Shown here: one piece after another, positions 36,566 to 46,210 of the stretch
Numbering within the stretch: position 1 is the first letter of the stretch
How the letters are laid out: the number at the start of each line of letters is the position of its first letter
Assembly: GCA_016717285.1 (NCBI GenBank)
Contig: JADKFU010000004.1
Location: 310,001-374,000, forward strand
Direction: 5' to 3'
Length of the DNA stretch: 64,000 nt
Origin: Chitinophagaceae bacterium
Lineage (GTDB): Bacteria > Bacteroidota > Bacteroidia > Chitinophagales > UBA10324
Program-made: the position numbers and the translations under genes
The notes under the pieces: model-generated
What the model was told of the DNA's origin: nothing
Databases searched by the model: none
Seen by the model: the letters and a program-made list of their open reading frames with translations, nothing else

Positions 36566-38145
36566 GCGCGAAACATCCAATTGATGAGCTGTTCAGGAAG
36601 CACCTCGAAGCGCAGGAACCTGAATTTAATGAAGCCTACTGGCAGGAAGCAGTGCAGGTGATAAACAGACATGAAAGAACTTCCCGGATTTCATGGAAGT
36701 GGAAATTATTTACACTGGTTGCAGTAAGTGTAATGCTATGTGGTGCCATTGGATATTATTCCGGTCTATATAAAGATGAAGCTAACAAAAACGAATCGCC
36801 AACTTCAACAGTTTCTTATCAGGAACAAAAGAAAGCAGGCAATAAACAGTCACACATTATTTCATCTTCCGTGTCAATTGATACTTTGAATCATGAAGCA
36901 CAGCGTATAGAAAAAGCGAGCATACAACACGCACAATCTGTAATGGAACAAGCAACACCGCTTCAAACGGAGAAGAAAGTTAATGGTTCTGCAGCGGAAG
37001 TTTCAGCATCAGGTTATAAGGCCAGTGATTCATCAACAGGTACGAACGAACAGTCACAAAAGAATTACCGTTCGGATAAACAGGAGAAGGCAACTACTAC
37101 TGACCCTAATAAAGAAACAACTTCGCAAGAAATGCTGTCAGCAGCATTTATGAAAGCGGAAAAAAATGACTCTAATAAAGTATTGGTTGCTTCAATCCAT
37201 GCAGAGGAGGAACAACTGGATGAAAATAATAAAAACAACTCTTCATCTGTAGCAGATAAAAGGTTGAACCAAAATAATTATACAACATCAAATTATAATC
37301 AATTGAATGAGGAATTGAGCAACTCATTCATTCCCTATCTTTCTGTCCCTGAATTCAATCTTTCGTTGACAAAGAAACAGACAGTACCTGTCTCCGCAGG
37401 GGCATTTAGTCCATCGACGTTCATGAGAAAAAATCACTGGAGCAAAGTGCGGTCGTTTGAATTATCAGCAACAGGAGGAATGTCGATCATCACTGTTCCC
37501 GCTACGAAAAGCAATGAAACAGGTTTTGAATGGAATGCACTTTTGCATTATCGTATTAATAATTGGTTGACAGGAGCAGGCGTTGGACAGTTTGCAGTGA
37601 AAGATCATTTCACTGCTACTTTAGATTCCGTGATTGATCAGTCTTTCCTTCAGCAAACCGTGACTGTTGATTCCATGTGGTCGATTGATTCCTTTTTTGT
37701 CGTCATTGATTCCATACCGGTGCTGGTGTATGATTCAGTGTTGCATTTTTCTTATGACACTTCGTACCAGCAGATTGTGGCTTACGATACCATAAGCCAC
37801 AGCGAGGAAGTAAAATCATCCGGTCGTTATTTTGAAATTCCTGTAGTGTTCGGCTACCGTTTCCCGATAGGTAAATTCAGGTTGCAGGTTACTGGAGGAG
37901 CTGCCTATGGATGGTACAGTGGCGGTTTGCGATATAGTTTAAATAATGAAGGACAGCTCATCAGTTACCATCCGGGCGCAGTGGTGAGTTTATTAGGAAG
38001 AATGACGCTGCAGTATCCTATTCAACAAAAAATATTTTTGCAGGGTTATACCGGAATACGGTATGTGATGGGGCTGAAGAAAGACGTTCCGGAAGAAAAT
38101 TATTTGCTGTATTCCTTTGGTGTTGGGTTGTTATACAGGTTTTAA
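36562..38145 (+). CDS. Trans-envelope protein: anti-sigma-like N-terminus joined to beta-barrel-like domain
   Basis: A 527-residue protein coupled to the ECF sigma gene. Residues 1-44 (IDELFRKHLEAQEPEFNEAYWQEAVQVI) look like the short cytoplasmic segment seen in Bacteroidota anti-sigma proteins. One membrane helix follows (~46-66, LFTLVAVSVMLCGAIGYY). A ~200-residue Ser/Asn/Lys/Glu-rich linker comes next, then a ~240-residue region of alternating strands (FELSATGGMSIITVPAT, FEIPVVFGYRFPIGKFRLQV, LYSFGVGLLYRF) ending in Phe, like an outer-membrane barrel. It could carry an outer-membrane signal to the sigma factor in one chain. Function inferred from context and architecture only. Confidence 0.75.
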   Translation: MSAKHPIDELFRKHLEAQEPEFNEAYWQEAVQVINRHERTSRISWKWKLFTLVAVSVMLCGAIGYYSGLYKDEANKNESPTSTVSYQEQKKAGNKQSHIISSSVSIDTLNHEAQRIEKASIQHAQSVMEQATPLQTEKKVNGSAAEVSASGYKASDSSTGTNEQSQKNYRSDKQEKATTTDPNKETTSQEMLSAAFMKAEKNDSNKVLVASIHAEEEQLDENNKNNSSSVADKRLNQNNYTTSNYNQLNEELSNSFIPYLSVPEFNLSLTKKQTVPVSAGAFSPSTFMRKNHWSKVRSFELSATGGMSIITVPATKSNETGFEWNALLHYRINNWLTGAGVGQFAVKDHFTATLDSVIDQSFLQQTVTVDSMWSIDSFFVVIDSIPVLVYDSVLHFSYDTSYQQIVAYDTISHSEEVKSSGRYFEIPVVFGYRFPIGKFRLQVTGGAAYGWYSGGLRYSLNNEGQLISYHPGAVVSLLGRMTLQYPIQQKIFLQGYTGIRYVMGLKKDVPEENYLLYSFGVGLLYRF

Positions 38146-38202
38146 GAAAGCAATAATGTAAGCAGTAATTAAAAAAGTACAGCCTGATTTTTCCGGACCT
38201 GA

Positions 38203-40194
38203 CTAATATTTCAACATCTTTTCCAACACCTTTCTAAATCTTTCTTTCGGAAGAAAATTATTCTCCAGCGGAATGGCGAATGGAACAGGTGTATCCAAAG
38301 ATCCGCAACGCATAACCGGAGCGTCAAGATGTTCAAAAAAGTTTTCGGAAATGAAGGCAGCGATTTCTCCGCCGATGCCACCGGTTAAACAATCTTCATG
38401 CAGCATGATCACTTTGCCGGTCTTCTTCACGGTAGTAGCAATTGCATCTTTATCAAATGGCAGCAAGGTGCGCAGATCAAGAAGGTCAGCAGAGAAATCC
38501 GGATTTTCCTTTTTGCGAAGCGCAATTTCTTCCGCTGCCCAATGAACGCCGGCGCCATACGTGATGATGGATACATCATCACCTTCCTGCACCAGGTTGG
38601 CTTTACCTATTTCAACAGTATAATATTCATCCGGCACCATTCCGGAAATACTCCGGTACAATGCTTTGTGCTCGAAGTACATTACAGGATTCGGATCTTC
38701 AAATGCTGCCAGCAACAATCCCTTCGCATCGTAAGGCGTTGCAGGATATACTACTTTCAAGCCGGGTGTATGGGTGAACCATGCTTCATTGCTTTGCGAA
38801 TGAAACGGTCCTGCGCCTACACCTGCTCCTGTTGGCATGCGAATCACCACATCTGCATTTTGTCCCCAGCGGTAATGGATTTTTGCGAGGTTATTGATGA
38901 TCTGGTTGAAGCCACAGGTCACAAAATCGCCAAACTGCATTTCCACCATTGACTTAAATCCTTTCACTGATAATCCAAGCGCAGCGCCAAGAATGGCTGA
39001 TTCACAAAGCGGCGTATTTCGCACACGGTCTTTCCCGAAAAGTTGTAGCAATCCGTCCGTGATTTTAAAAACACCACCATAATCTGCTATGTCTTGTCCC
39101 ATCAAAATCAATTCAGGATGCCTTTCCATTGCCTGCTTCATGCCTTGTGCAATGGCATCAACCAATCTTTTTTCGGAACCGGTTGATGAAGGCGTTGTGA
39201 TGACCGGTGCATAAGGAGCATACACATCCTGTATCTCCTTTTCCGTATCAATGGTTATTTCCGGTTCGGCAAAAGCTATTTGTAAACCTTCCTCTATTTC
39301 AAGCTTAACAGCGTTTCGCACTTCTTCCTTCAAAGCTTCCCCGATAATATTATTTGCAAGCAGGTAATTTTCATAGTTAACAAGCGGATCTTTTTTGGCC
39401 CATGTTTCAATCAATTCTTTCGGAACATATTTCACACCACTTGCTTCTTCGTGCCCTCTCATGCGAAAAGTCATGCACTCTACAAGATAAGGCCGTTGAT
39501 TCTTGATGCAGTAATCACGAACGCCTTTGATAGTATCGTACACTTCCAGAATATTATTTCCATCTATCGTAATGCCTTCCATTCCATATCCAATCGCCCG
39601 GTCAGCTAATTTCTCGCATCGGAACTGATCGGAGGAGGGAGTAGATAATCCGTAGCCGTTATTTTCAATTAAGAAGATGACCGGCAAATTCCAGACACTG
39701 GCAACATTCAATGCTTCATGAAAATCTCCTTCGCTGGTGCCGCCTTCGCCGGTGAAAGCAAGTGACACCTTGTTTTCTTTGCGTAGCTGATGCGCTAATG
39801 AAATGCCATTCGCAATAGTGAGTTGTGGTCCCAGATGAGAGATCATCCCAACGATGTGATGCTCATTGGAGCCGAAATGAAAAGAACGTTCGCGGCCTTT
39901 TGAAAAACCGTTTTCATTTCCCTGCCACTGACTAAAGAGTTTTACAAACGGCATGTTGCGCGAGGTGAAAACACCGAGGTTGCGGTGCAATGGCATAATG
40001 TATTCATCGGCATCCAAAGCCATGGTTGCGCCAACGGCAATCGCTTCCTGACCGATACCTGAAAACCATTTGGAGATTTTTCCCTGTCGCAGCAGGTTCA
40101 ACATTTTTTCTTCTATTACCCTTGGCTTTACGAGCGCTTTGTAAAGTGCAACTAATGTATCATTATCGTATTCGTGGCGGTTGAAAGTGATCAT
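38203..40194 (-). CDS. Fused alpha/beta E1 of a branched-chain 2-oxoacid-type dehydrogenase
   Basis: Thiamine-diphosphate decarboxylase component of a 2-oxoacid dehydrogenase complex, 663 residues, with both E1 subunits in one chain as in many Bacteroidota. The alpha half has GQEAIAVGATMAL and the ThDP motif GGTSEGDFHEALNVASVWNLPVIFLIENNGYG; the beta half starts near 345 (GSEKRLVDAIAQGMKQAMER) and has DIADYGGVFKITDGL, VVIRMPTGAGVGAGPFHSQSNE and VIMLHEDCLTGGIGGEIA. ATG at 40194 (MITFNRHEYD) is preferred to 40230. No E2 or E3 gene is adjacent. Branched-chain versus pyruvate specificity is uncertain; acyl-chain supply for branched lipids is likely. Confidence 0.9.
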   Translation of the reverse strand: MITFNRHEYDNDTLVALYKALVKPRVIEEKMLNLLRQGKISKWFSGIGQEAIAVGATMALDADEYIMPLHRNLGVFTSRNMPFVKLFSQWQGNENGFSKGRERSFHFGSNEHHIVGMISHLGPQLTIANGISLAHQLRKENKVSLAFTGEGGTSEGDFHEALNVASVWNLPVIFLIENNGYGLSTPSSDQFRCEKLADRAIGYGMEGITIDGNNILEVYDTIKGVRDYCIKNQRPYLVECMTFRMRGHEEASGVKYVPKELIETWAKKDPLVNYENYLLANNIIGEALKEEVRNAVKLEIEEGLQIAFAEPEITIDTEKEIQDVYAPYAPVITTPSSTGSEKRLVDAIAQGMKQAMERHPELILMGQDIADYGGVFKITDGLLQLFGKDRVRNTPLCESAILGAALGLSVKGFKSMVEMQFGDFVTCGFNQIINNLAKIHYRWGQNADVVIRMPTGAGVGAGPFHSQSNEAWFTHTPGLKVVYPATPYDAKGLLLAAFEDPNPVMYFEHKALYRSISGMVPDEYYTVEIGKANLVQEGDDVSIITYGAGVHWAAEEIALRKKENPDFSADLLDLRTLLPFDKDAIATTVKKTGKVIMLHEDCLTGGIGGEIAAFISENFFEHLDAPVMRCGSLDTPVPFAIPLENNFLPKERFRKVLEKMLKY

Positions 40195-40433
40195 AGGATG
40201 TTTGATGGAGGCGCAAAGATCGCAATCCATGTGTGAACGGTAAAATTTGGAAGGAAATGTTTTCTTTCGGTTGCAGTCTATGGTTTTAAAAACAACTGCT
40301 TACTGATTCACGCAAATATTAAAATAAAAATCGTTGCAATAATCAATACTAACGTGAAAAAGAAAGATTGCGAAAAGGCGCAAAGTTCGAAAGCAAAAAA
40401 ATTACTACTTGAATCGTCGTTGACTCTTGACAT

Positions 40434-42998
40434 TCATTGAACAACGATTTTTTTCACCACAGACCTTTCTCCGGTTAGCATTTCCAATAAATAAACACCT
40501 GCAGCTAAGTTTTTCATATCAAAAACAAACGTATTTTTTCCAGCAATTCCTGTTACGTTTTTCCTGCTGATGATTTTTCCATCATAACCCTGAATAGCAA
40601 AAGAAACAACGGATGATGAATTGAGTGTATAATTTATATTCGCATCTCCGTCAGTTAACGGATTGGGAAAAACAGAAAATTCAGCAGCCACATTTTCTGC
40701 AACAGTAATTCCCACCAAATCGTCAAGATTCAGTTTATAAACACTTCTTCCATAAGTGCCAACTACCAAAGTGCGTGTGGGTTGATGCAATTTCAAATCC
40801 ACACAGGCAACGATGGGCATTCCGGTGCCTGCCGTTTGCCAGCTTGTTCCTCCGTTGGTGGTAAAATAAACGCCAACATCTGTAGCGAGATAAAGTGTTT
40901 CCTGATAAGCAGGATCAGCAACAATGCAACTGACCGGCACATCCGGAAGATTGGAACCGATGTCACTCCACGTTTGTCCGTCATCATTTGTTTTGTAAAC
41001 ATGATTCGCATTATCATGAAAACGATAACCGGAAAGTGTGACATAAGCAGTGTGTTTATCAAATGGGTCATTCTTCACACAAGTAACCCAGCGTTCAGGC
41101 AATCCATTGTCAACTTCATTCCAGCTTGCACCACCATTGAGTGTGTTCCATACTTTTCCATCGTCAGTTCCCGCATAAATGATATCGTCGTCAATCGGGG
41201 AAACATCAATAAAAGTAATAGTGCCGAAGATAAGTGTACCTGTACCATCGAGTTGCGTAAGCGCAGGACTTATCGCCGACCATGTATCACCGAAATCAAC
41301 AGACCTGAAAACATTTTGTGTGCCTGTATAGATCGTATTGTTATTCAGCGGATCAATCGTAAGCGGATAATTCCAGTTGCCGGTTCCGAAAATTCCATAG
41401 GTGTAAGAAGGATTCCAGTTATAACCACCATCCGTTGATTTCCAGATGTTGCCATATTGGTAGCCGGCAAGAATGGTGTAACTATCGTTTGGATGTATAA
41501 GAGATTGAAATCCATCACCACCAAAAATAGATTGGTAATCATCCGGCAATCCTGAAAGAGTGCGCACTGTACCATTGTCCTGCAAGCCGGCATAAATGTT
41601 AGTGGGATTACCATCATCAATCGCAGTACGATAAATTTGGGAAATGGGTATTGTAATATTGTGACTCCAGTTATTACCTCCGTCGGTTGTAACATGCAAT
41701 CCGCCGTCATTTCCAAGCATTACAAAATTGTGGTTGAGCGGATGAATAGCCACGGCATGCTGATCTACGTGCACTCCGGAAAAAGTGTTTGAATAGGAAC
41801 TTCCGCCATTCACCGTCTTGTACATATCAAATCCTATCAGGAATAAAATGTTGGGATCGACCGGATCGCATTTCACCCGGCCATACCAGTAGCCTTGTCC
41901 ACCACCCATGCTGTTTTGAAGAAACTGATCATTCGTCTCCGTCCAGTTTGTTCCGTTGTTAACGGACTTGTAAAGCCCGCCAAAACCATATTGATCATTG
42001 ATGTAAACACAATACACCACGTTGGGTGATGCATTGCAAAGGTCGATACCGATGCGGCTATACTCAACATTTTGTGGTGGTAATCCATTGGACGCACCAA
42101 GTTTAATAAATGTGTTTCCACCATCTGTTGATCTCCAAACACCGCTTTCCACGCCGGCATAATCTTTCGTGTTGGCGCGTCGTGTTCTCATCCAGGTAGC
42201 AGCAAAAACGATATCCGGACTATCAGGATTAATCACAACATCAACCACGCCGGTGGAATCATTCACAAATAAAACATTGGTCCATGTTAATCCACCATCA
42301 GTTGTTTTGTATAAACCACGATCAGGAGTTGGTCCATATAAATCACCCATCGTAGCCGCGAAAACAATATCAGGATTGGTAGGATGAACAGCGACACGAC
42401 CGGTAATGTGTGTGCTTTGAAGGCCAACATTCGTCCATGTGGCACCGGCATCAATTGATTTATAAATTCCATTTGCATCATAAGTTAATGAACCGCTGCC
42501 ACCGTTTGCTTCGCCGGTTCCAACATAAACAACCGACGGATTGGAAGGAGCCACCGCAATATCGCCAATTGACAAAGTGGTTTCATTATCAAATACCGGC
42601 AACCAGGTATTGCCACCATCTTTGGTTTTAAAAACGCCACCTGAAGCCGCGCCGAGGTAAGCAGTATTTGCATTGGTGGGATCAAATTCAATATCAACAA
42701 TCCTTCCGCCGATGTTAACCGGTCCTGCAAATGCCCATTCAGCAATATCCGTTGTTTTTAATGCAAACGCATTTGATCGCGCTTGTTTAAATGAAATGGC
42801 TGCAGCATGATGTGCGGCATAATCAATTTTCCCGTAAGGAAAACTGTGTTGGAGAAAGAAATAGTCGTTGTTCTCTGCCGCTTCCATTTCATGTTCAGCA
42901 TCATTTTCTTTTTTTAAAAGGGGTTGCAGCATGGCCAGTTGTGACAATGCAGTAACAATCAGAAAAAATACTGTTGCGGTTAGCAGAAAATTTTTCAT
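40434..42998 (-). CDS. Secreted 12-Asp-box beta-propeller protein with T9SS tail
   Basis: An 854-residue exported protein. A signal peptide and a short pro-like helix precede a sialidase/VPS10-type propeller array. I count 12 Asp boxes of form S/T-x-D/N-x-G-x-T/S-W, for example TKDGGNTWLP, SIDAGATWTN, STDGGNTFIK, TTDGGNNWSH, SVDFGDTWSA and TTNGGTSWQT. A type IX sorting domain (~775-854, SVFPNPLTDGDANINY to VVKKIVVQ) ends it. No sialidase arginine triad or catalytic Asp/Tyr/Glu set is evident, so it is better called a non-catalytic propeller or xyloglucanase-like protein. It is likely surface-anchored. Confidence 0.85.
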   Translation of the reverse strand: MKNFLLTATVFFLIVTALSQLAMLQPLLKKENDAEHEMEAAENNDYFFLQHSFPYGKIDYAAHHAAAISFKQARSNAFALKTTDIAEWAFAGPVNIGGRIVDIEFDPTNANTAYLGAASGGVFKTKDGGNTWLPVFDNETTLSIGDIAVAPSNPSVVYVGTGEANGGSGSLTYDANGIYKSIDAGATWTNVGLQSTHITGRVAVHPTNPDIVFAATMGDLYGPTPDRGLYKTTDGGLTWTNVLFVNDSTGVVDVVINPDSPDIVFAATWMRTRRANTKDYAGVESGVWRSTDGGNTFIKLGASNGLPPQNVEYSRIGIDLCNASPNVVYCVYINDQYGFGGLYKSVNNGTNWTETNDQFLQNSMGGGQGYWYGRVKCDPVDPNILFLIGFDMYKTVNGGSSYSNTFSGVHVDQHAVAIHPLNHNFVMLGNDGGLHVTTDGGNNWSHNITIPISQIYRTAIDDGNPTNIYAGLQDNGTVRTLSGLPDDYQSIFGGDGFQSLIHPNDSYTILAGYQYGNIWKSTDGGYNWNPSYTYGIFGTGNWNYPLTIDPLNNNTIYTGTQNVFRSVDFGDTWSAISPALTQLDGTGTLIFGTITFIDVSPIDDDIIYAGTDDGKVWNTLNGGASWNEVDNGLPERWVTCVKNDPFDKHTAYVTLSGYRFHDNANHVYKTNDDGQTWSDIGSNLPDVPVSCIVADPAYQETLYLATDVGVYFTTNGGTSWQTAGTGMPIVACVDLKLHQPTRTLVVGTYGRSVYKLNLDDLVGITVAENVAAEFSVFPNPLTDGDANINYTLNSSSVVSFAIQGYDGKIISRKNVTGIAGKNTFVFDMKNLAAGVYLLEMLTGERSVVKKIVVQ

Positions 42999-43076
42999 AG
43001 CATTAATTTTAACAAGCGCTTTTATTTGAAACTAAATTGTATTCAAATGTCACATTTATAAATCTGCAATTCATGT

Positions 43077-44552
43077 TTATTTCCAGATCAGCGTACCTAT
43101 CAAAGCAGAAAATAAAGTGATAATGATAATGCCTGCGAGATCGAGCAAAGAACCTGCGTTGCGCATAGCTCCGCTATTAATTCTGCCGCTTCCAAAAACA
43201 ATCGTGTTGGGAGCAGTAGCGACGGGCAGCATAAATCCTAATGAAGCAGCCAATGTTGCAGGTACCAGTAACATCAATGGGGAAATGCCCGTTGCTTTTT
43301 GAATGGAAATAAGAATGGGCAAAACCAATTGAATACTGGCCACATTGGAGGCGAACTCACTGATGATGCAAACGATTACACAAATGCCGGCGATTACTAC
43401 GATGGTGTTTGCATGTTCCAGAAAAAGTAATTGGCCTGCCAGCCAGTTGCTCAGGCCTGATTCTTCAAAACCTTTTGCGAGTGCAAAGCCGCTTCCGAAC
43501 AAAAGAATAATGCCAAACGGAAGTTTTGCCGCTTCTTTCCAACTGAGTAACGTTTGACCTTTTTCATTTTTAGAAGGAACTAAAAAAAGTAAAAATGCCA
43601 TCGCAATTCCAACCGTGCTGTCGGTAATAAATTTTGCATGGCCACCGAACAACCTGTCCCAACCAGGCATGCTGAAGTTGCCAAAATCTATATCTGTCCG
43701 CGTAAACCAAAGCAATGCGGTAATGCCAAAAACAATAGAAACGGTTTTTTCTTCAAAACTCATTTTTCCCAGTTGATTGCGTTCTTTCATGAAGTGAGAT
43801 TTGTCGAAACGGATATCACTTGTGCCGCGAAGAAACAGCCATTTTAAAATAAAAAATGCTGCAATCAGTAAAAAAAACGAAACCGGCGCGCCTACTAAAA
43901 ACCACTGGAAGAAACTCATGTTGCCCGCATCCGGATAGGTATCGAGATATGTTTTATAAAATACCATGTTGGGCGGCGTACCTACGAGTGTAGCCATACC
44001 ACCGATAGAAGCAGCATAAGCAAGTCCGATCAACACCGATTTTGCAAAATGATCTTTGTGCCTGGGCATGAGTGATTGTTCTTCCGCTTCAGCAATCACT
44101 GCAAGTACGGCGGAAATCAACATCATGGTAGTTGCAGTGTTGGAGATCCACATGGAAATAAGATAGGCGGTAATCATCACACCGGCCAACAAACTGACCG
44201 GACTGTTTCCAAGCCGTGATAATATGCCGAGTGCAATTCTTTTGTGCAGGTTCCATCGTTCAATAGCGAAGGCAAGCAGAAAGCCGCCGATAAAAAGGAA
44301 GATGGTTTGATCCATATACTGCGCGGCCACCAATTTTGAGTCGGCAATGCCAAACATTGGAATCAACAGAAAAGGTAAAAAGGCAGTCACGGACAAATGC
44401 GTCGCTTCCGTTAACCACCAGATGGCCACCCATGCTGTGATGGCCGCCATTTGTGTGATATGGAAATTGCCCGGCTCAAGATCCACGAACAACAGGATAA
44501 GCAGAAAAGTCAACGGACCTGAAAGCAATTTGAGATATTGACTGTTGTTCAT
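43077..44552 (-). CDS. DASS/SLC13-family sodium:dicarboxylate symporter
   Basis: Inner-membrane transporter of 491 residues with about 12 helices. The repeated SNT-type motifs of the family are visible: SNTATTMMLISAVLAVIA (residues ~138-155) and SEFASNVASIQLVLPIL near 400, with GTPPNMVFYKTY and ATAPNTIVFGSG near the paired binding sites. Members move C4/C5 dicarboxylates with sodium; some move sulfate. Which substrate applies here is not decidable. It stands alone between secreted-protein and radical SAM genes. Confidence 0.92.
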   Translation of the reverse strand: MNNSQYLKLLSGPLTFLLILLFVDLEPGNFHITQMAAITAWVAIWWLTEATHLSVTAFLPFLLIPMFGIADSKLVAAQYMDQTIFLFIGGFLLAFAIERWNLHKRIALGILSRLGNSPVSLLAGVMITAYLISMWISNTATTMMLISAVLAVIAEAEEQSLMPRHKDHFAKSVLIGLAYAASIGGMATLVGTPPNMVFYKTYLDTYPDAGNMSFFQWFLVGAPVSFFLLIAAFFILKWLFLRGTSDIRFDKSHFMKERNQLGKMSFEEKTVSIVFGITALLWFTRTDIDFGNFSMPGWDRLFGGHAKFITDSTVGIAMAFLLFLVPSKNEKGQTLLSWKEAAKLPFGIILLFGSGFALAKGFEESGLSNWLAGQLLFLEHANTIVVIAGICVIVCIISEFASNVASIQLVLPILISIQKATGISPLMLLVPATLAASLGFMLPVATAPNTIVFGSGRINSGAMRNAGSLLDLAGIIIITLFSALIGTLIWK

Positions 44553-44749
44553 GTTGTAATTGCAGATCTGCTGTAAGAGAATGTATTACGCTTGTAAAGA
44601 CGGTCACGATTTTTTTTCCATCTTCATCAGCAACGAAACATTTTGGCAGGTTGTAAAGATGCAGTTTCGGTTTGAGAAAAATAAAAACGAACACGTGGTT
44701 GATTTACGGAAGGTAAATTGCTATTGAAATTTGCAACAGGTTTGCTGTT

Positions 44750-46210
44750 TTAATTGCGAACAATAAAATTCAGTTTGTAGTAGTTCCACCAACTTAGCGT
44801 AATAAAATACGGCAAGAGTACTATGCTTCGCAACTGTTGTTTATTTATTTGAAGGGGCATCCTGAATAAATTCCCAATACTTTCTATTCCCTGTTGCCTC
44901 CGGAATAATTTGTGAATATACGTATGCAATTGCCGGTAAAACGCCGGCGAATACGTTCCTTTATACATCATCGCAAGGTCATCAGAATCGGTCCAGTTGG
45001 CTTTTACATGAAGCTGCTCCTTTACCTTTTCATAAAATTTAGTGCCGGGCAGCGGATAAGAAACTGAAATGCCGAGATCATGCGGCATGAGCTCGAGCAA
45101 CATTTTTTTAGTGGCAGCAATGTCTTCTTTGGTTTCGCCCAAATAGCCGAATTGTAAAAAGAACGCCGGCTTGATGTTGTGCTTCTTCAATAGTCTTGTA
45201 GCAGTATAGATCTGTTCCACCTGTGTTCCTTTGTCCATGGCGTCCAGTATTTTTTGCGATCCGCTCTCAGCACCTACCCAAATAGTTTCGCAGCCTGCCT
45301 TTGCAAGCCATTCAATATTGTTTTCTTCCAGCAACAGATCAACACGGCACTGAATTTTAAATTTGAAATGGAGCTGTTCCTGCTGCACCAGTTCGCTGAA
45401 CGATTTGATCCAGCCGGGTTTTAATCCAAAGATGTCATCGCAAAACCAGAAATGATCAGGCTTGTATTTTTGCAAGAGCATTTTTATTTCATTCACTACA
45501 TTTTGTGGCGATCGCGAATTGTACCGGTTGCCATAAATGGGTTTGGCGCACCAGTTACATTTAAACGGACAGCCACGTGTGGTAGTGAGGTTGAGTGAGA
45601 AGTATCCGTTTTTCCCGCGCCACTTTTTTTGATAAAGATTCATGTCAACAAGATCCCATGCGGGGAACGGAATGCTGTCGAGGTGCTGCAGCACGTTACG
45701 CTTCGATGTGTTGATGATTTCACTTCCTGATAAGAAAGACAAACCGGCAATGTTTTGATTACTGCTGCTTCCGGTAGAAAGTGCCTCCAACAATTCCAGC
45801 AAAGTGATTTCCGCTTCCCCTTTGATGATGTAATCCGCACCTTTTCGAAGGTATTCTTCCGCATGATCCGTTGCATCAGAACTGGAAATGATGATCGTGC
45901 AACCGTATTGCTTCGCTATGGCAATCATTTCAAATGCGGCTTCGCGCATGTTGGTGAGGCACATCTTGGTGAGGTAGTTGAAACCATCATCATAGATCAC
46001 AAAGTATGAAGGACGCTCCTTTTCAAAAACAGGAATGATGTCATTCACCGATTGGGCGAAGATGGTGTCGTGCAATGCAACGGAATATCCTTTGTCTCTC
46101 AAAACGGCGGCGGCATACAAAGTCGCCAGTGGCGGGTACGGCTGCATCTGCGACAATTGCTTGCGATCGAAAGAAAGAAAATAAGTATTGGAAAGGAGGA
46201 TGGCAGCCAT
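44750..46210 (-). CDS. B12-binding-type radical SAM protein (BchE-like)
   Basis: A 486-residue enzyme with an N-terminal cobalamin-binding-like Rossmann domain (~1-150: YPPLATLYAAAVLRDKGYSV, YFVIYDDG) and a radical SAM barrel. The cluster cysteines are Cys214, Cys218 and Cys221 in TRGCPFKCNWCA. KFKIQCRVDLLLEENNIEWLAKAGCETIWVGAESGS and FLQFGYLGETKEDI are the next conserved blocks. Relatives methylate unreactive carbons or do cyclisations; the substrate is unknown. The start overlaps the nucleotidyltransferase stop by one base (TAATG), indicating translational coupling. Confidence 0.85.
   Translation of the reverse strand: MAAILLSNTYFLSFDRKQLSQMQPYPPLATLYAAAVLRDKGYSVALHDTIFAQSVNDIIPVFEKERPSYFVIYDDGFNYLTKMCLTNMREAAFEMIAIAKQYGCTIIISSSDATDHAEEYLRKGADYIIKGEAEITLLELLEALSTGSSSNQNIAGLSFLSGSEIINTSKRNVLQHLDSIPFPAWDLVDMNLYQKKWRGKNGYFSLNLTTTRGCPFKCNWCAKPIYGNRYNSRSPQNVVNEIKMLLQKYKPDHFWFCDDIFGLKPGWIKSFSELVQQEQLHFKFKIQCRVDLLLEENNIEWLAKAGCETIWVGAESGSQKILDAMDKGTQVEQIYTATRLLKKHNIKPAFFLQFGYLGETKEDIAATKKMLLELMPHDLGISVSYPLPGTKFYEKVKEQLHVKANWTDSDDLAMMYKGTYSPAFYRQLHTYIHKLFRRQQGIESIGNLFRMPLQINKQQLRSIVLLPYFITLSWWNYYKLNFIVRN

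Noticed and set aside
38398..38952. 184-residue plus-strand ORF inside the E1 dehydrogenase gene
   Set aside because: It is antisense to a highly conserved enzyme and has no protein-like conserved motif.
40782..41438. 218-residue plus-strand ORF inside the Asp-box protein gene
   Set aside because: The periodic sequence is a shadow of the Asp-box repeats on the opposite strand.
40434..42998. Functional sialidase
   Set aside because: Asp boxes are present but the arginine triad and catalytic residues of sialidases are not evident.
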